Below, piece after piece: positions 36,957 through 44,922 of a stretch of 64,000 nucleotides of DNA. How positions within the stretch are numbered: the stretch's first letter is position 1; each line of letters starts with the position of its first letter. Source of the stretch: Clostridium saudiense (GTDB taxonomy: Bacteria > Bacillota > Clostridia > Clostridiales > Clostridiaceae); assembly GCF_000577815.1 (NCBI RefSeq), contig NZ_CBYM010000001.1, positions 186,001 through 250,000 on the forward strand. Direction: 5' to 3'. The position numbers were made by a program, and so were the translations under genes. Under the pieces are notes generated by a model, which saw only the letters and a list, made by a program, of their open reading frames with translations, was not told the origin of the DNA and did not search any database.

Positions 36957-37730
36957 ATGATTCATCATAAACTACAGGTAAGAAATTTAACTTTTTCTTA
37001 TCCAGATGGACAAGAAGCAATTAAAAACATGTCTTTTGATATAATGCCTGGTGAATCTGTTGGAATTATAGGAGCAAATGGGGCTGGAAAATCTACTTTA
37101 CTTATGCTCTTAATGGGTATATTAACCAGTAAAAATGGTGAAATAATAGTAGGGGAAGAGAAATTAAATAAAAAAACATTAAGTAAAATAAGAGAAAAGT
37201 TAGGTATGGTATTTCAAGATCCAGATGATCAATTATTTATGACAACTGTATATGATGATGTGGCATTTGGTCCAAGAAACTATAATTTGCAAGAGGACGA
37301 AGTTGAAAGAAGAGTTATGAAAGCATTAAATTTAGTAGGAATTCCACATTTAAAGGATAGAGCACCTTTTAAATTATCTGGTGGAGAGAAAAGATGTGCA
37401 GCTATAGCTTCTGTATTATCTATGAAACCGGATATATTAATAATGGATGAACCCACATCAGCTTTGGACCCTAAGTCAAGGCGAAACTTAATAAATATGC
37501 TTAATAAATTTGAACATACCAAATTAATTACTAGTCATGATTTAGATATGGTTTTAGATACATGTAATAGAATTATAGTAATAAAAAATGGGGAGATTAT
37601 TGCTGATGGATCATCTAAGCAAATATTAAGAGATAGTGAGTTGCTTGATACATGTGGACTAGAAATTCCTTTATCTATTCAAAATTGTCCTATTTGTGGG
37701 AGAGGTAATAAGCAGTTTGTTAATAAATAG
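36957..37730 (+). CDS. cbiO: ECF transporter ATPase CbiO
   Basis: A 257-residue ABC ATPase that drives the nickel/cobalt ECF transporter. Walker A GANGAGKSTLL near residue 37, Q-loop VFQDPDDQLF, signature LSGGEKRCAAIA near 142, Walker B ILIMDEPTSALDP near 160, and the H-loop ITSHDLDM near 195. The C-terminal tail carries CPICGRG, possibly a small extra metal site. Fully consistent with CbiO/NikO. It is followed after 9 bases by the DUF3842 gene. Confidence 0.95.
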   Translation: MIHHKLQVRNLTFSYPDGQEAIKNMSFDIMPGESVGIIGANGAGKSTLLMLLMGILTSKNGEIIVGEEKLNKKTLSKIREKLGMVFQDPDDQLFMTTVYDDVAFGPRNYNLQEDEVERRVMKALNLVGIPHLKDRAPFKLSGGEKRCAAIASVLSMKPDILIMDEPTSALDPKSRRNLINMLNKFEHTKLITSHDLDMVLDTCNRIIVIKNGEIIADGSSKQILRDSELLDTCGLEIPLSIQNCPICGRGNKQFVNK

Positions 37731-37739
37731 GGAGGGATT

Positions 37740-38153
37740 ATGAAGATAGCAGTTATTGATGGACAAGGTGGCGGAATAGGAAAGGCAATTGTAGATAGGC
37801 TGAGGAGAACTTGCAATGAGGAGTTAGAAATAATAGCACTTGGAACCAATTCTTTAGCAACATCAATGATGTTAAAGGCTGGAGCTAACGAGGGAGCCAC
37901 AGGTGAAAATGCAATAGTTTATAATTCTACAAGAGTAGATATGATATTAGGGAGTGTTGGAATAGTTTGTGCAAATTCTTTTTTAGGTGAATTAACACCT
38001 AAGATGGCAGAAGCAATAGCAGAAAGTTCTGTAAAAAAGGTACTTATTCCTTTAAATAAATGTAATGTACTAGTTGTAGGCATAGAAAATAAATCGCTAC
38101 CACATTATATTGAAGATGTAGTTGAAATAGTTAAAAATTATGGAGGTAGATAA
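37740..38153 (+). CDS. DUF3842 family protein in the nickel operon
   Basis: A 137-residue cytoplasmic protein. The N terminus has a dinucleotide-binding-like glycine pattern (VIDGQGGGIGKAIVDRL). The rest (ALGTNSLATSMMLKAGANEGATGENAIVYNS) matches DUF3842, which I know only as a clostridial family without an assigned role. The Gly-rich loop suggests a nucleotide or phosphate site. It lies between cbiO and the CooT-type gene, with its stop one base before the next start, so a part in nickel use or sensing is likely (inference). Confidence 0.85.
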   Translation: MKIAVIDGQGGGIGKAIVDRLRRTCNEELEIIALGTNSLATSMMLKAGANEGATGENAIVYNSTRVDMILGSVGIVCANSFLGELTPKMAEAIAESSVKKVLIPLNKCNVLVVGIENKSLPHYIEDVVEIVKNYGGR

Positions 38154-38154
38154 T

Positions 38155-38349
38155 ATGTGTGAGGCTAATGTTTATTTAATTGATAGAGAGGGAAGAGAAA
38201 GATTATTACTTGAGTCAGTAGATAAAATTATACCTGGAGAAGAAGGAATTTTTTTAGAAAATATATTTAGTCAAAGAAAAACGATTAGAGCAAAAATTAA
38301 AGAGATGGAATTAGTTAATCATAAGATTATTTTAGAGGCTGAAAAATAA
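38155..38349 (+). CDS. cooT: CooT-family nickel-binding protein
   Basis: A 64-residue small protein beginning MCEANVYLIDREG. Family CooT proteins bind one nickel per dimer through Cys2 and help fill CO dehydrogenase in some bacteria. The ATG at 38155 is chosen because GGAGGT lies 7 bases upstream; an in-frame ATG at 38140 would displace Cys2 from position 2. Also visible: the strand-rich KIIPGEEGIFLENIFSQRK block. In this operon it probably buffers nickel for an enzyme encoded elsewhere, as no cooS gene is in the window. Confidence 0.88.
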   Translation: MCEANVYLIDREGRERLLLESVDKIIPGEEGIFLENIFSQRKTIRAKIKEMELVNHKIILEAEK

Positions 38350-38358
38350 AGTAATTTA

Positions 38359-38367
38359 TGCTATAAT
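38359..38367 (+). promoter_or_regulatory. Extended -10 element in front of the glyoxalase gene
   Basis: TG-C-TATAAT starts 10 bases after the cooT stop and 30 bases before the glyoxalase ATG. The gene can therefore be expressed without the upstream nickel operon, though readthrough is also possible. Confidence 0.55.
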
Positions 38368-38396
38368 TTATACAAGTTTAATTTAGGAGGTATATT

Positions 38397-38777
38397 ATGT
38401 CAATTAAAATGTTACATACTTGTATAAGAGTAATGGATTTAGAAAAATCACTAGAGTTCTATAAGAATGCTTTAGGACTTGTAGAAACGAGAAGAAAAGA
38501 TTTTCCAGAGCATAAATTTACATTAGTTTATTTATCAGATGTACCAGGTGGTTATGAAGTAGAGCTTACTTATAACTATAATCCAGAAGTTCCTTATGAT
38601 TTAGGAAATGGATTTAGTCATATTGCTATAGCTCATGATAATATTGAGTCTTTAAGAGAAAAGCACAGTGAAATGGGATATGAAGTTACTGATTTAAAGG
38701 GGCTTCCAGGAGAAAAACCTCATTATTACTTTGTAACTGATCCAGATGGATATAAGGTTGAAGTTATAAGAGGATAA
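38397..38777 (+). CDS. gloA: Lactoylglutathione lyase-type glyoxalase I (short form)
   Basis: A 126-residue enzyme that isomerises the hemithioacetal formed from methylglyoxal and a thiol. The four metal ligands H7, E56, H75 and E122 are in place. Short bacterial forms of this size (E. coli; Clostridium acetobutylicum) are activated by nickel or cobalt rather than zinc. It follows the nickel operon, so the enzyme may be one of the users of the imported metal (inference). The thiol in a clostridium need not be glutathione. AGGAGG 6 bases upstream fixes the start. Confidence 0.93.
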   Translation: MSIKMLHTCIRVMDLEKSLEFYKNALGLVETRRKDFPEHKFTLVYLSDVPGGYEVELTYNYNPEVPYDLGNGFSHIAIAHDNIESLREKHSEMGYEVTDLKGLPGEKPHYYFVTDPDGYKVEVIRG

Positions 38778-38784
38778 TTACTTT

Positions 38785-38851
38785 AAGAAGTAAGGGGGAT
38801 ATAGAAATTCTTTAGGAGTTTGTATAAGTTTCTTTACTTCTTATTTTTTTA
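38785..38851 (+). terminator. Terminator after gloA
   Basis: AAGAAGTAA (38785-38793) pairs with TTACTTCTT (38834-38842), with a 40-base loop, followed by seven T (38844-38850). Confidence 0.65.
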
Positions 38852-38975
38852 GGTATTTTAATTTTGAAATTAAAATATTTCAGAATACAGTGGAATAAGT
38901 GTATTAGTAGGAAAAGTTAAATGTAATGAATATTCCTAGTATTAAGTGAATTTTTAATAAGCAAAGGAGAAAATA

Positions 38976-39278
38976 ATGGATTGGTATTGTGCAGTATGGA
39001 ATAGTGATAGTGTAAGTAGTGCAGTTGGAGCACAGGTTTTATATGAAATGTTATGTGAAGGAGATAGTTCTTTAGTTGGAGATATAAGCTTAATAGATGA
39101 ATTTTATGAAGATTTAATTGATAAAAAGCTTAATATTGAAATTGCTAAGGGAAAAGGATTTGTAATAATTGGATGTATGCTTGAAGATGCTGAATATTTA
39201 AATGACATAATATCTGAAATGGCAAAATCACATGGATTATCATATTTTGAACCACAAAATATGACTTATATTTTTTAA
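38976..39278 (+). CDS. Hypothetical protein (100 aa)
   Basis: I do not recognise this protein. It has one hydrophobic patch near residues 60-70 (GKGFVIIGCM), is acidic, and shows no signal peptide or membrane helix. The N terminus MDWYCAVWNSDS has Trp and Cys residues that might matter. AAAGGAG lies 7-8 bases before the ATG. It has its own terminator at 39303, so it is expressed alone. Confidence 0.65.
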   Translation: MDWYCAVWNSDSVSSAVGAQVLYEMLCEGDSSLVGDISLIDEFYEDLIDKKLNIEIAKGKGFVIIGCMLEDAEYLNDIISEMAKSHGLSYFEPQNMTYIF

Positions 39279-39302
39279 GTATAAATTTATTTCTTATATA
39301 TA

Positions 39303-39339
39303 ACATCAATTTTCACATAAATGTAAATTGATGTTTTTG
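39303..39339 (+). terminator. Terminator after the 100-aa hypothetical gene
   Basis: ACATCAATTT (39303-39312) pairs with AAATTGATGT (39325-39334), 12-base loop, followed by TTTTG. Confidence 0.8.
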
Positions 39340-39487
39340 TTATTATATTTAATTTTAATTTACGTACAAGTTTTTGTCTAACCTAAATAATAGAAGTTTA
39401 TATTTAGTGATTTTTTATAATATAAAGAAAAATAATATAAAATATAAGTAGTATACTATTAAAAATAGATATGAAAGGTAATACAAT

Positions 39488-40231
39488 ATGGAAGAAATAA
39501 AAAAGAGAACTATTAGAGGCAAGGAAGATAAAGATGAAAGATTTTTTTCAAGTAAGGAGATAGAAAGATTAAGGCATGCACAAGAAGAAGTAGTTTGGTT
39601 GCTTAATAGAAATTATCCTATTAGTAATATAATTGATTTTGTAGGGGGAAGGTATCAATTTTCAACAAGACAACGCATGGCAATTAGAAGGGCAAGTTGC
39701 TCAATCAAGGATTTAGAAGTGAGACGAGATAAGGAGATAAGTGTGTCTAGTTTAAAGGGAAAAACTATTAATATAGATGCATTTAATTTTATTATTTCTC
39801 TTGAGGTGGCATTATCTAAGGGATTATTAATAAAGTGTATGGATGGAGCTATAAGAGATTTAGCAGGACTAAGAGGTACTTATAGATTAATTGATAAAAC
39901 ATATGGTGTATTAGAAATCTTAGGAAAAGCTTTTAGAAGTCTAGAATTAGAATGTGTTAACTTTTATATAGATGCCCCTGTTTCTAATTCAGGAAATCTT
40001 AAAGCTGCAATTTATGAAGCTGCTGAGAAGTGGGAAGTTAATGTAAATGTTGATATAGTTATTAATCCTGATGTTATACTTGAAAAGAGTAATTACGTTG
40101 TAAGTAGTGATTCTATTATTTTAGATAAATGTGATGGTTGGATTAATTTAGTTAGTTATATTATTAAAGAATATATTGATAATGCTTGGGTTATTAATTT
40201 AGAAAAATATAATAGTGAAAAGAGAAATTGA
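39488..40231 (+). CDS. DUF434 protein with PIN/NYN-like C-terminal half
   Basis: A 247-residue soluble protein. Residues about 15-75 match DUF434 (EIERLRHAQEEVVWLLNRNYP, RYQFSTRQRMAIRR), which is common in archaea and scattered in Firmicutes. The second half (about 90-235) has an ordered set of acidic positions: INIDAFNF, CMDGAIRD, YIDAPVSNSG and VVSSDSIILD. That pattern resembles PIN/NYN nucleases, where such Asp residues hold Mg2+. The nuclease idea is inference; no activity is known to me. It stands alone in the operon map. Confidence 0.85.
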   Translation: MEEIKKRTIRGKEDKDERFFSSKEIERLRHAQEEVVWLLNRNYPISNIIDFVGGRYQFSTRQRMAIRRASCSIKDLEVRRDKEISVSSLKGKTINIDAFNFIISLEVALSKGLLIKCMDGAIRDLAGLRGTYRLIDKTYGVLEILGKAFRSLELECVNFYIDAPVSNSGNLKAAIYEAAEKWEVNVNVDIVINPDVILEKSNYVVSSDSIILDKCDGWINLVSYIIKEYIDNAWVINLEKYNSEKRN

Positions 40232-40358
40232 TTAATAATATTTTGATATTAGATAAAAGGTTAGAAGTACAAGTGTATTTTTAACTTTTTTTATTTAATA
40301 ATATTGATATATAATAAGATAATAGAGTTGATAAAATTTAAGAGAGAGTGATGAACAT

Positions 40359-41009
40359 ATGCCAGTATATCAATTAAGTGATGAAATAATGTTTCCAAAT
40401 CCTGATTTAGCAGAAGAAGATGGATTATTAGCAGTAGGTGGAGATTTAAGTTTTGAAAGACTTATCTTAGCTTATTGCAATGGTATTTTTCCATGGTACA
40501 GTGAAGGTGAACCAATTTTATGGTGGTGTCCAAAGCCGAGATTTATAATAAAGCCAAGTGAGATTAATATATCAAAATCAATGAAAAGAGTGTTTAATAA
40601 AGGTGAGTTTAAGGTTACTTTTGATAAAGATTTTAATGAGGTAATAAAAAACTGTAAAGAACTTAGGGAAAATAAAGAAGGAACATGGATAACTAATGAA
40701 ATAATGGAAGCGTATATCAACTTACATAAAAAAGGTTTTGCCACAAGTGTTGAGGTATATAAAGATCAAGAACTTGTAGGAGGACTTTATGGTGTTAAGA
40801 TAGGAAAGTGTTTCTTTGGAGAAAGTATGTTTTCAAAGAAAAGTAATGCGTCTAAAGTAGCTTTAATAAGTATTTGTAAAAAGCTTGAGGAAGAGGGATA
40901 TATTTTTCTAGATTGTCAAATGCACACAAACCATTTAGAAAGTATGGGTGGAAAGTTTGTTAGTTGGAAAGAATTTAAGGTAATGTTAAAGGAAGGACTA
41001 GCTTTATAA
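40359..41009 (+). CDS. aat: Leucyl/phenylalanyl-tRNA-protein transferase
   Basis: Adds Leu or Phe from charged tRNA to proteins with N-terminal Lys or Arg, making substrates for the ClpS-ClpAP N-end rule route. Family marks: FPNPDLAEEDGLLAVGGDLS near residue 13, YCNGIFPWY near 40, ILWWCPKPR near 55, GESMFSKKSNASK near 152, and CQMHTNHLESMGG near 188. Length 216 residues is normal. No clpS or ate gene is adjacent. The ATG at 40359 lies about 12 bases after GAGAG. Confidence 0.95.
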   Translation: MPVYQLSDEIMFPNPDLAEEDGLLAVGGDLSFERLILAYCNGIFPWYSEGEPILWWCPKPRFIIKPSEINISKSMKRVFNKGEFKVTFDKDFNEVIKNCKELRENKEGTWITNEIMEAYINLHKKGFATSVEVYKDQELVGGLYGVKIGKCFFGESMFSKKSNASKVALISICKKLEEEGYIFLDCQMHTNHLESMGGKFVSWKEFKVMLKEGLAL

Positions 41010-41030
41010 ATAAAAAATATTAATTTAAAG

Positions 41031-41064
41031 ATAAGGAGATATTCTTAGTAATATCTCCTTATTA
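41031..41064. terminator. Hairpin between aat and GGCT-like genes
   Basis: A perfect 13-bp stem (41031-41043 with 41050-41062) with a 6-base loop. It has no strong T run, so it may work weakly. Confidence 0.5.
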
Positions 41065-41081
41065 TATATAAATGGTTCTAT

Positions 41082-41522
41082 TTAAATAATTGAATTATTT
41101 AACATATAGTCTTTCCAATCTCCGTTGGGAATGTAGATTGCTTCAGTATCAAAAAGTTTATCCCTATCTTTATTATAAAAGTATACATAACATAGTTCAT
41201 TTTGGTTATTTTCAATATTTTCAACTTCTAAAAGCATTTTATGGTATTCATTTTCAGAATTTCCTTCACTTATAAAGCCCTCCATTTTATCAAGTGCCTT
41301 CATAGTAGAATCATAATCCTCTTTATTAATGACCATTATTTCACCTAATATATAATCTTCACCTGGAACTATTGCAGGATAACCTTTATAGGGCATATGA
41401 TATAATTTAACATTATGTAATTTTCCTTGTTTTTTCTTAAAAATCTTTCCGGCTAAAAACTTATTATAATTATAAAATCCTTCTCTTAAGCTTCCGTAAA
41501 CAAAAAAATTAATATTTTTCAT
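41082..41522 (-). CDS. Gamma-glutamylcyclotransferase-fold protein
   Basis: A 146-residue protein of the GGCT/AIG2 fold. The glycine loop motif YGSLREG at residues 9-15 forms the substrate-binding cavity and the Glu in DKMEGF near residue 76 fits the catalytic acid. Family members cyclise gamma-glutamyl groups; many bacterial members have unknown targets. Convergent with aat and possibly sharing its terminator. The ATG follows a weak GGTGG site on the minus strand. Confidence 0.85.
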   Translation of the reverse strand: MKNINFFVYGSLREGFYNYNKFLAGKIFKKKQGKLHNVKLYHMPYKGYPAIVPGEDYILGEIMVINKEDYDSTMKALDKMEGFISEGNSENEYHKMLLEVENIENNQNELCYVYFYNKDRDKLFDTEAIYIPNGDWKDYMLNNSII

Positions 41523-41821
41523 TAGTAATTTTCACCACCTATTTTCTAGAAAAAAATATCTGAGGATTATTCATAGTTTCCCACAAGGTATATGGGTTGA
41601 TACTGAAAAAATTATACTAAATAGTATTTTAACTGTAAATAATAAAATGGGTATATTGGAATTATATATAGTGAAGTTTATGATATATGTAAATTATAAA
41701 TGAAACAGTATTGAGGAGGAGATTATAAATTAAAAAATAAGTGATAATTGTAATATAAAAGATTTAATTTTAAGTGTAAATAATAAAGAATGTTAATATT
41801 ATAAAAATAGTAATAAAAAAG
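41523..41821. other. Gap upstream of the GGCT-like gene
   Basis: About 300 AT-rich bases with no supported gene. A strong ribosome-site-like GAGGAGGAG at 41713-41721 is followed directly by stop codons in reach and no usable start, so it looks like the remains of a gene or a chance match. Confidence 0.55.
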
Positions 41822-41862
41822 AAAATCTGTATCAAGATATTTCTTTGATACAGATTTTTTTA
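41822..41862. terminator. Terminator of the penicillin-binding protein gene
   Basis: A perfect 14-bp stem (41822-41835 with 41845-41858) with a 9-base loop, T run on the plus strand and A/T-rich sequence on the minus strand, directly beyond the PBP stop. Confidence 0.8.
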
Positions 41863-43875
41863 CTATCTATTTAGATATTCTTCCATAATATTTTTAACCA
41901 TAGGAATTGGAATGCTACTTCCACCTCTATCTTTAACATCTTCTATAATTGTTGCAATAGCTAATTTTGAACTAGTAGTATCTACTGCAACAAACCATCC
42001 ATTTTCAGTTCCGTTAGTATCATCTTGAGATGATTTAATTTCAGCAGTTCCAGTTTTAGCAGCTATATTATATCCGTCAATTTTCATTTCATATGCATGA
42101 CCATCTTCATCATTTACCATAGCAGAAAAATCTTCAATTAAAGTTTGAAGGTTTTCAGGCTTAATAGCAGATTCTTTCCAAATAGAAGCAGTACTATTAT
42201 CAGATAAAACTAATCTAGGAGTCATAATATTACCATTGTTAGCTAAAGCGCTATATGCTAAGGCCATATTTAAAGGAGTAACCATTAATTCACCTTGACC
42301 ATAACCTGTATCAGCAAGTAAAATTTCAGAATTTAAACTTCCATCGTTAGAAATACTAGAATCAGTCATTGGATATTCGAAAGTCATTTCTTCACCTATA
42401 CCAAATCCTTTTATACCACTAATTAAATCATCGCTACCGATCTTTAATGCAGCTTGGGCAAAGTAAATATTATCAGAGTGTTTAGCGGCTTCTCTTAATG
42501 AAACTGGACTAACATTTTCTACCCTAGTTATTTTATAATTACCCCAACTTGAATCTTTTTGCCATGTTAATCCATTAATTTCTATAGATTCATCAGGGTT
42601 AATTTTTCCAGTATTTAAGCCAATTGCAGCTGTTATTAGTTTCATAGTAGAGCCAGGGGCATATGTTTTACTGAATCTATTTACAGTATCAGTGTAATTA
42701 TTTGCTTCTCTTTCTGCAGCTTTAGTTTTAGTGACATAAGTTGTAAACATATTAGAATCATATGATGGAGAGCTTACTAAAGCTAAAACTTCACCAGAAA
42801 TAGGATCAACAGCTGTTACAGCTCCTTTTTCTCCATTTAACTGTGTATAGGAATTATTTTGTAAAGTTGAATCTATTGTAAGTTTAATATCTTCGCCATT
42901 AATAACTTCTTTTTTTAATATACTTATTTCATCAGAGCCTCTTTTAATGTAAATTTCAGCTCCATCTTCACCGCGTAAAGTATCTTCATAAACAGATTCG
43001 ATTCCAGCCTTACCAATTAAACTTGTTGAAGTATAACTATAGTCATTTTTATTTTCCAATTCTTCAGCAGTAATTGCTCCAACGTAACCAATTAATCTTC
43101 CGAATGCTTCTCCACCATAGTAAACTCTTGAAGTTTTAGTATTAATAAGAATTCCTTCTTCATTTCTATTAGTAAGAGTTTGGAGTTTTTCATCGGTAGT
43201 AGTTATACTAACTATTGGAACAAAAAGCTCAGGATCGGTATTTGCATCTAACTTGCTTATAATAGTATCTTCACTAATATCTAATGTATTTGCTAGTTCT
43301 GTAATTTTAGAATTACGATTTTCATTATTAAATTTAGATGGATGAATTCCAACTACTGAAATTGTACCATCTTCAGCTAAAATATTACCATCTCTATCTA
43401 ATATCTTACCTCTAGAATGATTTGTGGTTCTAACATAAACTTTATCATCCTTTATCATATTAGGGAAAATCAAACTTTCATCCCAATTAATTAGATAGTT
43501 GTCCTCTTCTTTATAAATATCTACGTCAAAATTTGTTAAATTTAACTCACCAGCGATAGTTGTTGCTTTTAAAGTAAATGAGGCAGTATAGTAATTATCT
43601 TTTTTTTCAAGATCCTTATTTAAGGAAATATCTAAATTGTCTAAGTTAATTGCCGAGTAGATAGTTTTATATCTATTAACAAAGGTTTCCTCATTAATTG
43701 ATTCCTTAGATTCTTTTGTTAACATGGAATACATTCCAGAAAAATCACTTTTAAGCCATTTTTCAACATAGGAATTAAAAGCTTCATTATATTTACTTGT
43801 TTTTGAGCAACCTAATGAAAATATTATTACTATAATTAATGATAAAAGTAAAAGCAACTTATTTAGGTTTTTCAT
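41863..43875 (-). CDS. Penicillin-binding transpeptidase, lipoprotein, MecA_N-type
   Basis: A class B PBP (670 residues) that cross-links peptidoglycan. N-terminal hydrophobic segment with a lipobox (SLGC at about residues 20-23) suggests a lipid anchor. An NTF2-like MecA_N domain (about 30-150) and a dimer domain (about 150-330) precede the transpeptidase with its three motifs: S409-TMK, SDN near residue 470, and KTG near 615. This layout matches Bacillus PBP3/PbpC and staphylococcal PBP2a, but low beta-lactam affinity cannot be read from it. ATG at 43875 is preferred to 43881, which touches the AAAGGAGG site. No neighbour suggests regulation. Confidence 0.9.
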   Translation of the reverse strand: MKNLNKLLLLLSLIIVIIFSLGCSKTSKYNEAFNSYVEKWLKSDFSGMYSMLTKESKESINEETFVNRYKTIYSAINLDNLDISLNKDLEKKDNYYTASFTLKATTIAGELNLTNFDVDIYKEEDNYLINWDESLIFPNMIKDDKVYVRTTNHSRGKILDRDGNILAEDGTISVVGIHPSKFNNENRNSKITELANTLDISEDTIISKLDANTDPELFVPIVSITTTDEKLQTLTNRNEEGILINTKTSRVYYGGEAFGRLIGYVGAITAEELENKNDYSYTSTSLIGKAGIESVYEDTLRGEDGAEIYIKRGSDEISILKKEVINGEDIKLTIDSTLQNNSYTQLNGEKGAVTAVDPISGEVLALVSSPSYDSNMFTTYVTKTKAAEREANNYTDTVNRFSKTYAPGSTMKLITAAIGLNTGKINPDESIEINGLTWQKDSSWGNYKITRVENVSPVSLREAAKHSDNIYFAQAALKIGSDDLISGIKGFGIGEEMTFEYPMTDSSISNDGSLNSEILLADTGYGQGELMVTPLNMALAYSALANNGNIMTPRLVLSDNSTASIWKESAIKPENLQTLIEDFSAMVNDEDGHAYEMKIDGYNIAAKTGTAEIKSSQDDTNGTENGWFVAVDTTSSKLAIATIIEDVKDRGGSSIPIPMVKNIMEEYLNR

Positions 43876-44000
43876 AATCATCCTCCTTTGATTGTTTAAT
43901 ATACTTTATTATACTATTTTAAGGAAAACATTCCAAATAAAATAATAAGTTAGCAATTTTATAATTATTTATGAATAATAGAATTTAAATATAAAATGTA

Positions 44001-44055
44001 TTGATAAATTTTTAGTATATATATATAATCATCATATCGAAAAAAATAGATATGA
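44001..44055 (+). promoter_or_regulatory. arsR promoter with overlapping operator
   Basis: -35 TTGATA (44001-44006), 17-base spacer, -10 TATAAT (44024-44029). Directly downstream, TCATATC (44032-44038) and GATATGA (44049-44055) form a perfect 7-bp inverted repeat over the predicted start site. This is where an autoregulating ArsR would block transcription. Confidence 0.7.
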
Positions 44056-44064
44056 GGTGTTGTA

Positions 44065-44382
44065 ATGAAGAATAAATATGAAGCCAATTCTAAGGTATTT
44101 AAAGCTTTTTGTGATGAAAATAGATTGATGATTCTTGAGATTCTTCAAAGTGGAGAAAAATGCGCATGTCATTTATTGGAAAAAATAAATATCAGTCAAT
44201 CCACTTTATCACATCATATGAAAATATTATGTGAATCTGGAGTAATTAAAAATAGAAAAGAAGGTAAATGGACTTATTATTCAATAAGTAATGAGGGCTG
44301 TGAATATGCATTTAGCTTATTGAAGATATTAACGAAGGTACATAGTAACGAAAATGTGGATAATTCAAAATGTAAAAATTAA
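44065..44382 (+). CDS. arsR: ArsR-family metalloregulator
   Basis: A 105-residue winged-helix repressor. KCACHLLEKINISQSTLSHHMKIL (split here: CACHLLEK then SQSTLSHHMKIL) near residues 31-57 is the DNA-recognition region. The CxC pair in KCACH matches the As(III)-binding CVC motif of ArsR. It is expected to release its operator at 44032-44055 when arsenite binds. Followed after 63 bases by arsC, in one transcript. Confidence 0.93.
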   Translation: MKNKYEANSKVFKAFCDENRLMILEILQSGEKCACHLLEKINISQSTLSHHMKILCESGVIKNRKEGKWTYYSISNEGCEYAFSLLKILTKVHSNENVDNSKCKN

Positions 44383-44445
44383 ATAAAAAATATATTAAAA
44401 ATATATTAAAAATAAATAAGATTAAATTAGTAAAGGATGATTGGA

Positions 44446-44850
44446 ATGAAGAAAAAAGTAGCTTTTATTTGTGTTCACAATTCTTGTAGATCACAAATGG
44501 CAGAAGCATTAGGAAAAATTTATGGTAATGAAGAGTTTGAATGTTATTCAGCAGGAACTGAAACAAAACCAATGATTAATCAGCAAGCAGTTAAGATAAT
44601 AAAAGATTTATATAAAGTTGACATGAATAAAACACAAAAGTCTAAATTGTTAAGTGATATCCCTAAAGTAGATATAGTGATAAAAATGGGATGTAATGTT
44701 GTATGTCCATATCTATATGCAGAACATATTGAAGATTGGGGCTTAGAAGATCCTACGGGAAAAAGTGATGAAGAGTTTATAAAGGTAGCTAAAGCAATAG
44801 AAGAAAAGGTAAAAGAATTAGCAAAAAAGATTAAGAATAACGAAATTTAA
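44446..44850 (+). CDS. arsC: Arsenate reductase, low-molecular-weight phosphatase type
   Basis: A 134-residue LMW-PTP-fold enzyme. The P-loop CVHNSCR (C9, R15) is the anion site and the redox relay cysteines C83 and C87 lie in MGCNVVCP; the DPTGK stretch near residue 100 carries the acid. It reduces arsenate to arsenite using thioredoxin. ATG at 44446 is preferred to 44437, which is inside the AAAGGA site. The next gene encodes a MATE exporter, not ArsB or Acr3. Confidence 0.92.
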   Translation: MKKKVAFICVHNSCRSQMAEALGKIYGNEEFECYSAGTETKPMINQQAVKIIKDLYKVDMNKTQKSKLLSDIPKVDIVIKMGCNVVCPYLYAEHIEDWGLEDPTGKSDEEFIKVAKAIEEKVKELAKKIKNNEI

Positions 44851-44922
44851 AAAGAAAAATTTTATAATACGAGATTATTATAAAGTAGTAAATTTTGAGA
44901 AAGATTTGCGGATGGAGATAAT

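Noticed and set aside
41713..41740. Gene after a strong GAGGAGGAG site
   Set aside because: No start codon lies at usable distance and stops follow at once.
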